Source: Climacium dendroides
Lineage: Eukaryota; Streptophyta; Bryopsida; Hypnales; Climaciaceae
Reading direction: 5' to 3'
Assembly (NCBI GenBank): GCA_950106755.1
Contig: OX467088.1
Coordinates: forward strand, 1,968,001 to 2,032,000
Length of the DNA stretch: 64,000 nt
The position numbers were made by a program, and so were the translations under genes. Below, one piece after another: positions 23,931-35,999 of this stretch (positions within the stretch are counted from its first letter, which is position 1; every line of letters starts with the position of its first letter). The notes below the pieces were generated by a model that searched no databases, was not told the origin of the DNA, and saw nothing but the letters and a program-made list of their open reading frames with translations.

Positions 23931-26900
23931 CACTATAAGAAACCCATGTTTTTCTCTGTGTTACGCTGTGACATCACCGTTATTTTTGACGTCACTACGT
24001 TTTTGGACGAACGCACAGTTCAGGGACAATTTTTTGTGATGTCATCTGAAACGTCATAATAGACGTCAGGAAATATAGGGATGTCACTTTGAACGGACGT
24101 GTTTATCACTACGTCCAAAAAAATAAAGGACGTTTCAGATGACGTCCAAAAAAACACGAATCGGCCACGTCAGCCACTAGTGCGTCTTTCACTGCGGGCA
24201 GGTGCACTGTTGTCACTGAGAGGGTAGGGGGGGGTGCTTCCCTACAGGAAAAACACCTGATCAGTACAGGAAAGAGCTCCAGGGTGTAAAATTTCAGGCT
24301 TTCTGGGAGGATGTGAAGTCATGGGTACAAGGTAGGATGAAAGTGACATAGACACATGTAATGACTCAACAAATGTGTTTTGGTGTTACAAGTCTAGGGT
24401 ATGCCAAAATAAAAAGGATGTACAGAATTAAATATTTTTATTAGGTCCTACAACATGAAAGATGGGAAATAAAAATGGAGACTCATTGGGATAACCTTAT
24501 CATAGAGGTGAAGTTACGCGATATTATTTGGAGATGGGTTTTGAGAACAGAAAATGGGGATTACTTGGGAGTGTTGGGATCAATGTGACATTATTCCATT
24601 GGCTTTGAAATTGAAAATTAGGCCCCATAAAATGGAGAGTGACTTGCAGTCCCCATAGTGAATTCCTTCCAATATTTTTTGGATTTACGGAGTTCGGATA
24701 AAATTAAATGGGGAGAAAATTAAATGGGGAGAATATAAGGGTGTCCAGTTCAAATTCACTCCATTGGGATGGGGCTTGGGGGTCCCCCCCAATATGGGGG
24801 TGAATGGTAGTACGGGGAGTGCGAAGAAGTACTTTCCATTGGAGGTTCGTGGATGGCCCAAACAATTTGGAAGTAATTTGAAGTCCCCACAGTGAATTCT
24901 TCCCAGTGCTTTTTGGATTTAGAGAGTTAGGAAAAAATTTAAATGGGGAGAACATGGGGGGGTTATGGCCAAGTTCATTCCATTGGGTTGGGGCTCAAGG
25001 GTTCCCCCAAAAAAATTGGGGTGAATGGTCGTATGGGGAGTGCCAAGATGTGCTTTCCCACCTGGGTTTAGGGATGGCCCAAACAATTTGGGAGTGACTT
25101 GAAGTCTCCATAGGGTGAAAGCATATTATGCCCCCCTACAAAGTACGTTAGAAAAGTACTTTTTCAAGATGTATTTATATAACGTACTTTTTTTTAGATA
25201 AAATAAACATTATTTTCACTTTTCAATTGATCCAATTGGTAGGTACTTATGTAGAGAAGGTATTCTACCACATTCTAATCCAATTTAGTGTTTCATCCAT
25301 CCTATACAAAGTACTTAAACAACAATAAAAGCGTATTAGGTTTGCAAAATAATTACAAATGACTTTGTACAGGCCAAATGAATGATCAAAAAAGCACAAT
25401 AGTTTGTACAAAGATAGAATATATATACTATGCAAGGGCTTCTTGGTCATAGTAGAACTATAATTACAATATATATTGGAATGTGGAAGTCAGATGAGCA
25501 TTATCTTTTGCGGAGGAAAAAAGACACAAAAAATAATATTTACGTTCATTTTTTGATGAGTAAAGCACTACATTCACATATTGTAGCATGGCTACTGCTT
25601 AAATCTCCAAAATTTGGAATATTTGTTTGACTTTTTTTCTTGCTTCTATTCGTGAAGAATTACTTATGGTTTAGGGTAGTTTTAAACTTTCAACTTCATC
25701 TCCACTCTTCGTTTTCAAATTTTAATTTTCTTTTAAAAATTATGAATTAATATTATGTACTATGGCATGGTTTGCATAAAATGCTAATGTGGCGAATTCC
25801 CACAATCTAGGAACTTCAAGGAACTTCTGGGTTTGTTTTGGCTTCAATTATCTTTTAATGTATTGTACAGTTAAAATATTTGACTTCAAATATTAATCTT
25901 AATCTGAAATTTGGGTACTACAGAGTTATGAACTTTAAATCTTTATGTTGGAAAATCAAGTTGAGAATCTAAGGGAAAAAATTCCCACGTGGCACTTCAT
26001 TCTCATTTTCGAAAAATTCTTAAATAGAAGAAAGATCAAGATACAAGGCAAATTTACATTATTAATACCTCTAGGATAGCTTTCAATTGCACTAATCCCA
26101 ATAGTGAGATTATTGTAGGAAGTAGAATTTGCATATAAGTTTCTTAAGGTTCGAAGTGACATGAATAACTAGAAATTGGGTTAACACACTAAAATGTACT
26201 TCCAATAAACTCAAGTTCAAATGAAGATGTTCATTAAGAAACTCTTGTCTATAAGTATGTTACTTTGTAATGGCAAGAATCTACAAGCATCCATTTAAAG
26301 TTTATTTTAGTTCTAATGGTACTTCCACCAAGGTACTTTATATACTTCAAGTACTTCATGTCCACTTGAAAGTACTTCTGATTTTTGACGAACGTGTATC
26401 CAGTGTAGTGTGCTTTCACTCCATAGTGCATTCCTTCCATTGCTTTTCAAATTTAGGGAGTTGGGAGGAAAATTAAATGGGGACAACATGGGGGTGTTCC
26501 GGCCAAGTTCATTCCATTGGGTTCTAGGTGGGGAGATCTCTGCCCACAAAAAAATAGAGAGCACATTATGTACTCAACCCATTCTGATTCATTACTATTT
26601 TCCACTCTTTGAATATGGTAGAACACAATAATTACAAGTACAACTCCTTTCACTACTACGGAACATGGGGTGTAACATTCCATTCTATACAAGACATTAA
26701 TAATCCTTCTATTCAATGCATAGACGACTTCTTCCATTGCATCACCATGCTCCACTAAACAATCTTGCTAAGATCTATGAGAAGGTCTTGTGCTAGTACA
26801 TGCAAGTACCTAGACCTCGCTCTGGGGTGAAGGCAACAACAAATATGGTGTTTGAGACATTCTCCATGCAACTTTCACCTTAGAACTCCATGGGAAGGAA

Positions 26901-27240
26901 TCAAAAAACTTTTTTACTGTAGCGAAAAGAACATTCAGAATGGAAGGTGCCCCAATTCGAGCGAGCATGCCTGCGACCTTGGTTTAAATGTGTCCACTGG
27001 AATGTTATATCCAACGTCCTCTTCAACAAGTGTGTTAGAGTGGGTGTCCTCCTTGACATCCATTCGCACATCATGTGCAATGTCAACATTGACAATGAGT
27101 GTGTAGTAGCCGTTTCATAACAGATCAGCCTCCATTTGCCTACTGTCGTCCATCTCTCTCCTACTCACTTCAAGACCGCATCCACGGTCAAATGTATGTG
27201 CCACCATCTTCGGCCAGTTGCCTCTGAGGCTCCACGTCCA
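23931..27240 (-). repeat. Right arm of 3.3-kb inverted repeat
   Basis: It is the reverse complement of 18,876-22,180, beginning with the CACTA terminus and ending in the piece that codes for the transposase C-terminus in the left arm. Arms are separated by a 1,750-bp spacer. Diagnostic shared blocks are the ACGT-rich zone (23,955-24,230), the 225-bp tandem block (24,640-25,120) and the 19.4 kb frame (here 26,453-26,755). Single-base differences are spread evenly, so the duplication is not brand new. Confidence 0.9.
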
Positions 27241-27242
27241 CC

Positions 27243-27624
27243 AACAACAAAAGCGTGTTAGGTTTGCAAAATAATTACAAATGACTTTGTACAGGCCAAA
27301 TGAATGATCAAAAAAGCACAATAGTTTGTACAAAGATAGAATATATATACTATGCAAGGGCTTCTTGGTCATAGTAGAACTATAATTACAATATCTATTG
27401 GAATGTGGAAGTCAGATGGGCATTATCTTTTGCGGAAGAAAAAAGACACAAAAAATAATATTTACGTTCATTTTTTGATGAGTAAAGCACTACATTCACA
27501 TATTGTAGCATGGCTACGCCTAAATCTCCAAAATTTGGAATATTTGTTTGACTTTTTTCCTTGCTTCTATTCGTGAAGAATTACTTATGGTTTAGGGTAG
27601 TTTTAAACTTTCAACTTCATCTCC
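27243..27624 (+). repeat. Third copy of an arm segment, direct orientation
   Basis: About 380 bp matches 25,319-25,702 in direct orientation, and 20.4-20.8 kb in inverse orientation. It is fused straight onto the end of the right arm at about 27,240, where the transposase-derived sequence stops. The junction shows a second rearrangement after arm formation. Confidence 0.85.
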
Positions 27625-28000
27625 ATGAACTCCTTTATCATCCCGAAAGTCATTCAAAAATTAGCTAAACTCGTTCCTACCTATCAATAGAATAATAGGA
27701 ACTATTTTCAATAGAAAAAGTAGTGATTTTCAGTGTCCCTTTATTACAAGGACAAAACTTCTTATAGTATAGATGTTTGTTTAACCCCTAAATGCCCAAG
27801 GCCTTTTTTGAGCTTTGAGGAATTTGTTTTAAATTGAATAAAAAGACATCATTTTATAAGTTGTATCATTTTTTTTGGAATTATAATTGTACAAATTCAA
27901 ACTAAACAATTTAGAGATCACATAGGAAAAGAAAACACAACAATATTACTTATGGATTGAAAGATTATAATGTTTTATTATAAGGATGCTGAAATTGTAA
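27625..28000. other. AT-rich gap, nothing recognised
   Basis: About 375 bp of AT-rich DNA between the third repeat copy and the first captured gene fragment. It contains ACTTCTTATAGTATAG near 27,757, which resembles a CACTA end but lacks the terminal GTG. Confidence 0.4.
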
Positions 28001-28007
28001 AAGAAAT

Positions 28008-28850
28008 TTGAAGTCTTTCAATCCTCTTGTGATGTCTGCTGCTGTCGCCCTTGCCAAGGTGGGAGCCATCGCCATCCGCCGCGCGTCGCCTCTCGTGCCT
28101 CCATTCGCTTCTCTCGACCTAATTTGCCACCATGCGCAATTCCCCTGGCCTGCCTGTGTTGGAGGAGTCGGGATGAAGTGGGGCGTGGCATGGTGGACTT
28201 GGAAGCGTGGCAGGGAGCTTCACTGGAAGGAGATTGCGTTTCCGTCCTCCTTGCCCAAGTCCCCTCCTTGCACTTACAGGCTTATCCCATCTCAAGTTCC
28301 GCAAACGACAGTCAAGGATGATGGATTCGTAGGTTCCAATCGCTCAGCTGTTCGGAAACCGACCCATTCTCTAAAGAGTTGGCCTCGATGAACCGGAAGA
28401 TCCAGAAGTTACAGAGCAGGAGAAACGAGCTCAGCCGTCCGTGATAGATGACATTGGTAAGTAGTCTTGGGAACCACGCATGTGCCTGAGCCTTACTTTA
28501 ACCATTGGATCGTTAGAATTTCGGATGCAAGGTTTAGGGTTTAGAATTCTGGTTGACTACTGCTATGCATTTTTGATCTACTTGGATTTGTACAGCTTTG
28601 ACTACAAGAATGGTTTCAAAGAATGTGAAGCCTGCCCTACAACGTATCTACACGTCGCGCGCGTACCGCGACACACTCAATGGTTTCTTGAAGGGGTATC
28701 AAGAGTGGATTGCTGAAGTTATGGCCAAAAACTCTCGAGCAGAATCTGCAACTAGTAGACAAAGACTCGCACAGGCGGGTGAGAAACTACAAGATCATTC
28801 CTTACCGAGGATGACCGAAAGGATAAGCTGCCATTCGTGATCTGACGTCC
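28008..28850 (+). pseudogene. Intron-bearing gene fragment of unknown function
   Basis: GC content rises sharply at 28,020. A frame from 28,008 (or the internal ATG at 28,032) encodes an Ala/Arg-rich start resembling an organelle-targeting peptide (SAAVALAKVGAIAIRRAS). A canonical intron runs from GTAAGT at 28,456 to TTGTACAG at about 28,595. After it, a frame encodes a helix-like segment (KPALQRIYTSRAYRDTLNG). The reading frames before and after the intron do not join into one long protein, and the exon before it has stops in all frames near its end. I read it as a captured, decayed gene fragment directly upstream of the TFB1 copy. I do not recognise the protein. Confidence 0.45.
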
Positions 28851-28902
28851 AATCCATCTCTTCGCACGCAGTTTGATATTAGGGGTGTTGTAATTGGCAA
28901 TC

Positions 28903-30402
28903 ATGGATATGCCGCCCGTGACTGTGCGTGCGACGTTTTTGGTTACCGGGACTCCGAGGGACTCCGGTATACCGGGGGTGTTGATGATAAATGTGCAGGG
29001 GCTTAAGTGGACTCCGAACGATCCTTCCTCAGGGTTGCCTCTAGAGGTCAATTCCGGCAACATAATCTCGCACCAATGTAGCAAGGAAGTCCCGAACAAG
29101 AAAGTGCTCATGAAAGTGGTGACGGATGTTGACGGCAAGTCATACTTGTTCGACTTTCAAAACTATGATGCGCGGGCGCCAGCGCGAGATGTTGTGAGTA
29201 ATGTTTTAGCCAGGAATAAGACCGGAGCTTCTACTCCAGTTGTAGTGTCCGCATCAACTCCACCGAAGCCGATTGGGGACCAATTGAACCCGATTGAGAT
29301 GGGACGAAGAATGAGACTCTTGCAACAGGATCCAGATCTGCTGAAGCTTCATCAACAGCTTGTTGGTGGGAACGTGTTATTAGAAGTGGAGTTTTGGGCC
29401 ACTCGGAAGAACTTGCTGGAAGAGGACCAAGGTGGGGTGCAGAAGCAACGCACTGGCCTTCGAAGTGCTATGCTCGCAGATGTCCGCCCACTTACAGATG
29501 GAAGGTCGAATAAGGTTACATTCAACCTCACTCTGGAGATCATTCACCAGATTTTCGCAGAGAAGCCCGCCGTCCACCGTGCATTTCTTTTGTACGTTCC
29601 CTTGAAGATGACAGAAAGTGCATTCTGGACCAAGTATTATCGGGCTGAGTATTTGTATAGGACCAAAAACAATGCTGCAGCAGCGACGGAGGCGGTCGAG
29701 GATGAGGAATTGGTAGTATTCACTACGGAAGACGACATCCTTGCACGCAGTGCCACGCATAAAATCCGAAGGGTGGATCTGACACTGGACATGGTAGCTG
29801 ACTTGAACGATGACTATCTCTCGTTACCTGGTCATGGAGTGCTTCGAGATGGGGCCAAAGAAAGCGTGGAGATGATTCAGGGTGGTGCCCGCAAACGCAC
29901 CATTATACATGATATCAATCGCCATGCCGCCGTTGTACTGGAAGGAAGCCCTTTGGATTCTGAGCTCAAAGATACGACCACAGTGGCTCATGCTCTGGAA
30001 AAGGCACTGAATAAAGATTTGTCTAATGAGGCAGCGGATCGCGGAGCCGAAAAGTGTAGGACGGAGAGGATTTCTATCATGACAGAAATGGAAGATCTCT
30101 AGGGTTCCCTTCCAATCCAGTTGCGGGATTTTTGGGCGGCATTGTCAGAGAAAGCTTCGCGGTTGAAGGTTGCCATGTCGCAGTTGTACAGTTAGCTACA
30201 AAGTATGAAGGAGAGTGCTACATCTGATGCACGGCACCAATTGTCGAGGCTTTTACAACCGATTTCCCAAACTCTTGATTCTACGATTGCACATTACGAT
30301 GGAGAGGCGGCAAAAAAGATAGAAGCGGCAAAAAGAGCAAGAATTGCTTCAAGGCCTAATTTGAATATTCCTCTGGATGGCGCAGCGTATGCCGCCAGCT
30401 AA
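28903..30402 (+). pseudogene. TFB1: TFIIH core subunit TFB1/p62-like gene copy, intronless and broken
   Basis: TFB1 (p62, GTF2H1 in animals) is a core TFIIH subunit in transcription initiation and nucleotide-excision repair in the nucleus. From ATG at 28,903, an N-terminal PH-like domain (about residues 1-105, with GIPGVLMINVQGLKWTPND) is followed by two BSD-type segments: LLEVEFWATRKNLLEED near residue 165 and SAFWTKYYRAEYLYRTKN near 245. Next come the plant-typical IRRVDLTLDM region and DINRHAAVVLEG. The frame stops at TAG 30,100-30,102, then continues in the same frame through SLPIQLRDFW and a C-terminal helix region (MSQLYS-stop-LQSMKESATSDARHQLS). A second TAG is at 30,193-30,195 and the end is TAA at 30,402. 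About 70-100 residues seem deleted just after the first TAG. No introns interrupt the body, unlike the usual multi-intron plant gene, so a retrocopy is likely. It lies inside the CACTA-ended segment. Confidence 0.9.
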
Positions 30403-31110
30403 CGGACATGGTATGTAGAACATCGTTGAATCCTTTACGGTGGATGATGTTGTAATGGGTTCAATGTTGTGTTCTCACATTGTCTGTTGGATTTTTGTAC
30501 AGATAGTGTTTGACACGAATGCCAACATGAATTCTCAGGTATCCACAAAACCAATTTAGGGAAGAAGTGGAAACCTGTTTATTTCCTCTTTCAATCCTCT
30601 TTTCACATGCCAAATCTAAAAAGTTGGTCACCAAAAAAATATGAGGATAAGGGCCTAACATGCAAAATCCTAACCAATTTATGGCTTCTCAAAATCTACT
30701 CTTGTCTATTGTGCAATGGACAGCCTTGTACAAAATCTTGAATAGAAAAATCATAATCGCTCATTTTCAAAATTGAATTTTTAATGCTAAAATTAGACTT
30801 CAAAAAAAAATTCAAAAATATTAAATATTAAAAATAGAAACTTAGTTAGGTTTTATCTAACTTCAAAGTATTGTTTGACATCAAATTTGTGCTCGTAGGG
30901 TCCTCAATTGATCTGATACTTGGGTGATATCTATCTTTGTTCCATTTGACAAGCTCAATAAAATTAGGGTTTTAATTGCATTGCAGCCAGCGGATTTGTA
31001 GCTCCTCTCAATTTCGCGCATTCTCTTGTTCTCATGCCATTGTAATCTGTCAAATTGCAGCTTAGCTTTGCTACTTGTTCAATTTCTTGGAAGAGAAAAA
31101 AAAAAGGAAG
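30403..31110. other. AT-rich gap with a 5'-UTR-like end
   Basis: No coding frame is supported. The last 100 bp (pyrimidine-rich, then AAGAGAAAAAAAAAAGG) precede an ATG at 31,114 and look like a plant 5' leader. Confidence 0.4.
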
Positions 31111-31113
31111 AAG

Positions 31114-31191
31114 ATGGCACTTCCGATTCACCCCGAGGATCCTGCACCAGATCAACCCCGGACTCCGCCCCCAGTCGGTGATTTGCTCCAG
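31114..31191 (+). pseudogene. First-exon-like fragment
   Basis: ATG in a purine-rich context opens a Pro-rich frame (MALPIHPEDPAPDQPRTPPP) of 26 codons up to CTCCAG. It is followed by GCAAGC, which could be a GC-type donor. Read straight through, it ends at a TGA after 33 codons. What follows, to 31.95 kb, is AT-rich and non-coding. It looks like the first exon of a captured host gene, of unknown identity. Confidence 0.35.
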
Positions 31192-31199
31192 GCAAGCCA

Positions 31200-33929
31200 G
31201 ATTTGCCGACATTGAATTGCTATTTTCTTAGTGTAAATGTGTGATTGAGGTTCCTTTTGAGAATTTATTCATATTCTTCTTTGTTTTCTTATATTACTCT
31301 CTGAATGTACTTTACATTATTGTTATCAACTATGGAGTTGTGATTACGTTTTAATTCACAAAATCTGATTTTTCAGATGTGAATCTTTCAATTTTCGTTT
31401 TCTCACCTGAGAATCGATATTCTCCGAGGTTCATTACGTTGGATTTACCCTATCTCACAAGTTCTTAGTTCTTGTCGGATATCGAGATAAACTTTTAATG
31501 CAGGGACGGATTAGGGTTTGGGTTTCTAGTTTGAGAATCACAATGTGCAGTCTAACTAAGTGCTCAAGAATATAAGATCAATATTTCACTGTTGGTTGTT
31601 ATGAATGACCAAATTCGCGTTCAATTGCAGTCTTTATAATGCTGCTGATTGAGTTTGGATGTTCAAATGAGCTGCTTCCACAGAATTTTCATGAGTGTTT
31701 GTATAGTACTGTATGAATCTCTTTTACATTTTCCATTGACTATGGAGTTTGTAGTTAGGTTTTACTTCACAATCCACTCAAAAGTTGTGAATTTGGAAAT
31801 GATCATTTCTCACATGAGAATCAGTATCCTCCTTATTCTGGTCGTGCCGATATCTAGGTCTGAACATTCTATTGGATTTATAAGATATTTGTTCATTTTA
31901 GATTTGGATAAATCTCCATTACATTCTCAAGGAGTTACCTGAACACCCTTGGAAAGTACTTCAGATCGGGACAATAATCCTCCACCGAAGAGGAAGAGGA
32001 CCCCTCAAGTGCTGTTGGAGTTGTTGGAGGAGGCAGGACACGACGCAGAGGAAGAGGAGGAACTCAAAGAGCAGTCTTGGAGGTAAGTTTGGAAGAAGAA
32101 ATAATTTGAGTATAGAACCAGTGGTATTCAAGGTTTTGGAGGAGGCGCGCGTTAGTATGGACGTCAAGTGCAACGCACACCCTGTTTCTTATGACATCGA
32201 CTCTATCATGTTAAACGTCATAGACGTTTAATGTGACGTCTGCATAAATTGTGTGACGTTCATGTCTTCATCACGGAGGACATGTTCTTTGAGTTGAACT
32301 CTATACAAAGAAAAGTGATTGTTTGTTCCTTAGTTAGAGAGAAATTTGTAAGAATTCAAGAGTGATCAATCAGGACGTACAAGAGTCAGCCCCCTACAAA
32401 GGTGACAGACCTTAAACCACGGCGTCTTTCCAGTTTCTGTCAAGAGAAAGTTCCTGTAATGTTCAAAACAACGTCCAAGCGTGTCTACATCGATGTTAAA
32501 TTCAACGTAGTGAGCAACAGAAGAACATGTAGAGTACTTTGAAGCCGCAAATAGCGTATGTGGACATCTCTTTTGCGGGGGTCCAGTTGCGGGAGTGATT
32601 TGTTTGTACTGACGTAGCCCCATTTTCTTCCCAAGCTAATAGTGCATTTGACCTTTTACAGTAAGGGCTACAACACAGGGTCTGATGAACCAGCTTCGAA
32701 TGTTGATACTAAAGAGATGATCGAGCAGTTGATCCTCAAACAAGCTCGCGAAAAAGGCTTAAGCACTGTAATGAAGAAACCTGTGGAAATAGACCGATAG
32801 GGAGAACCATTCGGACCTATGAGGGTTCCTTTCTCCAACAACATCAAGAAATATGCAAGAGACCTTGACCCCAGGTTAGGATCATAGGAGGGTCAACCCA
32901 AGAAAGACAGATGACACTTATTTAGGCGCCTATATACATGTTTGTATTCAGTCCTTCTCTGTGATATGAAGAGACTATAGACCTTGTAGTTCACTATTGC
33001 ATATAGTTCAGAAGACTGTAAATGTTGTGGAAGGTAGCTCATTGGCCATGAGGCGGGGTAGTGGATGTCACCTGTAATGTCCACAGCGACGTCGAATATA
33101 ATGTCACAACTAACGTCAGTGTAGGATCCTCTACAGTGAGGGGTGGTCCTTATGGTCGTCCGCACCACAGGGACGTGCAATGTGTATCCTCTAGTGTTTT
33201 CTAGAGACATAGGGGTGTCCATGTAAATTCTCTTGTTATTCTTTGGCACATCAATGTCGTACACAATGCAGAGGTAGCTATACTAAGTCCTCTGGCTTGC
33301 AGATTGGCGTATAGAGGGAGAGTCCGAGCGAGTGTCGGAGAAGTGAATACAGCCGTTCATCACAAAAGCGTTCATTCATGTTCGTTGGAAGCTCAATCGA
33401 TTGATTGATGGCAGAAAATCCAAGCTGATCGGAATGGATGACGATGTATAGGAGGCATTGAAGGAGGCTCGTGCTACCGATGCTTCCTAAGAAAAGTCAG
33501 CCCATATGTCTGCCATTTCTAAGGGGAAGGCATCCAGCACAACCCAGTATAAGGCCGTTGAGAGAGAAGTCATCTCGAGGGTGGTAAATATGTAGTAACT
33601 GACGTCCACCTACTTGCCTATGTCGACACCACTTTCATCACACATGTGGCGTTTGTTGTTCCAAAAAATGTCAGAAATGATGGTAGATGTGGAGGACTCG
33701 GCTTTCTTCTTCGCATGTGGAAGGACCTTTGTGGGGTGGCATTGAAGCATGTAATCATTGCATATGAACTCTAAGTGCATATTTTTCTTTCCCTTGTTGG
33801 GTGGCATTCAAGCATGTAATTGTTGCATGTGGACTCTAAGTGCATATTCTTCTTCCCCTTGTACGGTGCCATTGAAGCCTGTAACCTTTGCATGTGAACT
33901 CTAAGTGCATATTCTTCTTCCCCTTGTAG
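31200..33929. other. Mixed interior of the CACTA-ended segment
   Basis: AT-rich to 31.95 kb. A patch at 31.96-32.1 kb reads as acidic coding-like sequence (GAGGAAGAGGAGGAACTC). From 32.15 kb on, GACGT, ATGTCA and AACGTC motifs are scattered at high density, as in the subterminal zones. At 33.73-33.93 kb a 60-70 bp block (AACTCTAAGTGCATATTCTTCTTCCCC, quoted in part) is repeated three times just before the acceptor of the next exon. Short frames here are not supported as genes. Confidence 0.45.
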
Positions 33930-34600
33930 ACTTTGTTGCGGAACAGAGCACTGTTTGAAGTAGAGGTGGACGCAGAAGTGGCCAAGGAGTTGCAGCGTCT
34001 AGAAGAAGAGAAGCGCAGAGGTCAAAGTCCCCATGGCAAAGAGCTGCAAGAGATGCGCAGTCGGCTGGATGAGCTTGAGCTCAGTGTAAGTCGCCTTACT
34101 GAGACCGTGAGCACGTCCTACAAAAGCATGGAGGAAATACTACGTAAGATCCTCACAAGTCAGTATAAAGCAAGTGCTGGGCGGACCCTGGATGTCACGG
34201 AGCCATCCTCGCCAATCGGGGCAAGGAATCCACCACTTCTCACGTCACCTAGGGTAGAGGCGTCGAAAATGGCACAGAAGGATTGTCTTGTGCCCGTGTT
34301 GTAGCCTACAGCTCCTGTAGATGTCATTGAGCCAGTCCCCATAGCTGGCCAAAGCAATGTCAAAGACGATGTTCTTGTTGACGTTAACTCCGACAAGCGG
34401 GCTGTTGAAGACGATGTTGTTCACGACATTGTAGCTAACGCTGAGGAGGAGCAAGTAGAAGGCGCCGGTGAAGTTGCCATCCCTGAAACTGTTGAAGGTC
34501 AACAAGGAGTGGAAGATGTGTACGCCATAGTCAAAGACTCCGGGGTGCAAGCAACATCTGAGAGGAGAGAAAGCACGATGGAGACCTCCACAGAGCAACA
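33930..34600 (+). pseudogene. CACTA accessory-like (TnpA-like?) coiled-coil exon
   Basis: After an acceptor CCCTTGTAG at 33,929, a frame runs to a donor CAACAG/GTGATG near 34,600. It encodes a long charged helix (LQRLEEEKRRG, LDELELSVSRLTETVS), then a Pro/Ser segment and an acidic segment rich in Val-Asp repeats (DDVLVDVNSDKRAVEDDVV). One in-frame TAG at 34,302-34,304 interrupts it, probably CAG to TAG. Downstream exons at 35.04-35.15 and 35.3-35.4 kb add a basic tail. Position near the 3' end of a CACTA segment and the charged, helical character fit an accessory DNA-binding protein. I see no family motif, so the role is inferred. Confidence 0.45.
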
Positions 34601-35041
34601 GGTGATGCGACGTCTCTCTTTCCATTTTAAGTGCCAAATGACCAACGTGAAGCACTCCCTTTGTTAGGCTACTGACGTTATTTCCATGAATTGCCTTGTA
34701 TGAGGATGGTGTCATAGTGTAGTAGCGTTTGTTTGCAATGCTTCAATTTTTTTTTACAAGTGTGTGTCAAATTTGACATCGAAGTGAACATCACTAGTGG
34801 TAGACGCTAATGCACTCTAGGGCTCAGCCTATTCTTTTCAAAGCGAGTACATCAGAATAGTATGTAAGCAGAAATCAAAGTTTCCTTTTAGTCCTCCATT
34901 CCATTAAATGCGCAGATATGTTTTACAATAACTATGTGCATCTTACAGGAAAGCAAGTGCCTCAATAGTGCTTAGGTAAGGCTAGGAAGTGTAGGTGATT
35001 AGAGGATGTCAAAAGTGAATAATAATTGTGTGATGGTGTTG

Positions 35042-35156
35042 CAGGAAGACATTGAAGTCCTTGGTGAGTCCTCAAGCCGGCCTCGGCGTGTTGTGAGGAC
35101 CACGCAAGCTACGAAGGGCACGAAGGCTACACGGAAGGCAGCAATTTCCAAAGCGG
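35042..35156 (+). CDS. Basic exon of the same accessory-like gene
   Basis: Acceptor GTGTTGCAG precedes a short exon coding for EDIEVLGESSSRPRRVVRTT and then Lys/Thr/Arg-rich residues (KGTKATRKAAISKA). It ends before GTGGGT. Two further candidate mini-exons follow: TCCAAGAAAGAAACATGC after 35,300, and GCTACTGTTGTCAAGAAATC after TGCAG at 35,363, the latter ending at GTGAGT. They suggest a Lys-rich nuclear or DNA-binding tail. Confidence 0.4.
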
Positions 35157-35459
35157 TGGGTCTTCCTAAACCTACCCAACCCACTAAAAAGGTTAGGAAG
35201 GCTGCATTCCATTCACCCATACTTTCATTTATTTTTGTATGCAACTTAAAAGAATAATGCAAGTGTAGCATTCCTTGACATTTATTGTGGTTGTATAAGA
35301 GTCCAAGAAAGAAACATGCACGAGTAGGTACTGCTGGTTTTAACTTGGTGTGGTACGATGCAGGCTACTGTTGTCAAGAAATCGGATGCACCTCGGAAGA
35401 AGTGAGTCATTGTTTGCTACAGCGTGTCCAATTGAACGTTGTATATGATGGTCAAGCAT

Positions 35460-35999
35460 GTTATTTAGAACATTGAGTAGAACGCACCATGTTTTCACTG
35501 AAGGTGCTGTACTTAATGTTGTTGTGGATTTCTTTGTAGTACTGGATTATAGGCATGTACATAGCTATTTTGTGCAGAAGTTGGCAAGTGGCCTTATAAT
35601 CCCAATGCCATTAAAAACATAAGCTTCTATGCTTGGACATCTCTTACAAAGACACATAATTCATCTTCTAATGGCATATCTCAATCTTCCATTCACTCAT
35701 GTATATGGGCTGTAGAGTACATCATCTTTGATGTTGAGGTTTATGATTCACGTTGTTCATTTTGTTCGAGAGAACATCCTTCCTCTCGCATTGTATGTCT
35801 TCTGTAATGTTCAAGAAAACACTGCAGATGTCACTGTGCGTGTCGAACGGAACACTGAGCGCAAAACAATGCATGTTGCTCTACTTAATGTCACAATAGA
35901 CGTGTATGTGGACGATGTCTGCGATTTCAGCAAAGAATAAATTCCACAATATTGTCCACCCAGCTCGTTTCCTAAAGCACATTCTCGTTGACTCTGATG
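35460..35999. other. Gap without a supported gene
   Basis: Mixed sequence with a 70-codon plus-strand frame at 35,728-35,940 that I do not recognise. It borders the ACGT-rich subterminal zone. Confidence 0.35.

Noticed and set aside
27750..27770. Possible additional CACTA terminus (ACTTCTTATAGTATAG)
   Set aside because: It lacks the exact terminal TAGTG and any subterminal ACGT-rich zone beside it.
28752..29760. Minus-strand frames opposite the TFB1 copy
   Set aside because: They are antisense shadows. The plus-strand frame has clear TFIIH p62/TFB1 motifs.
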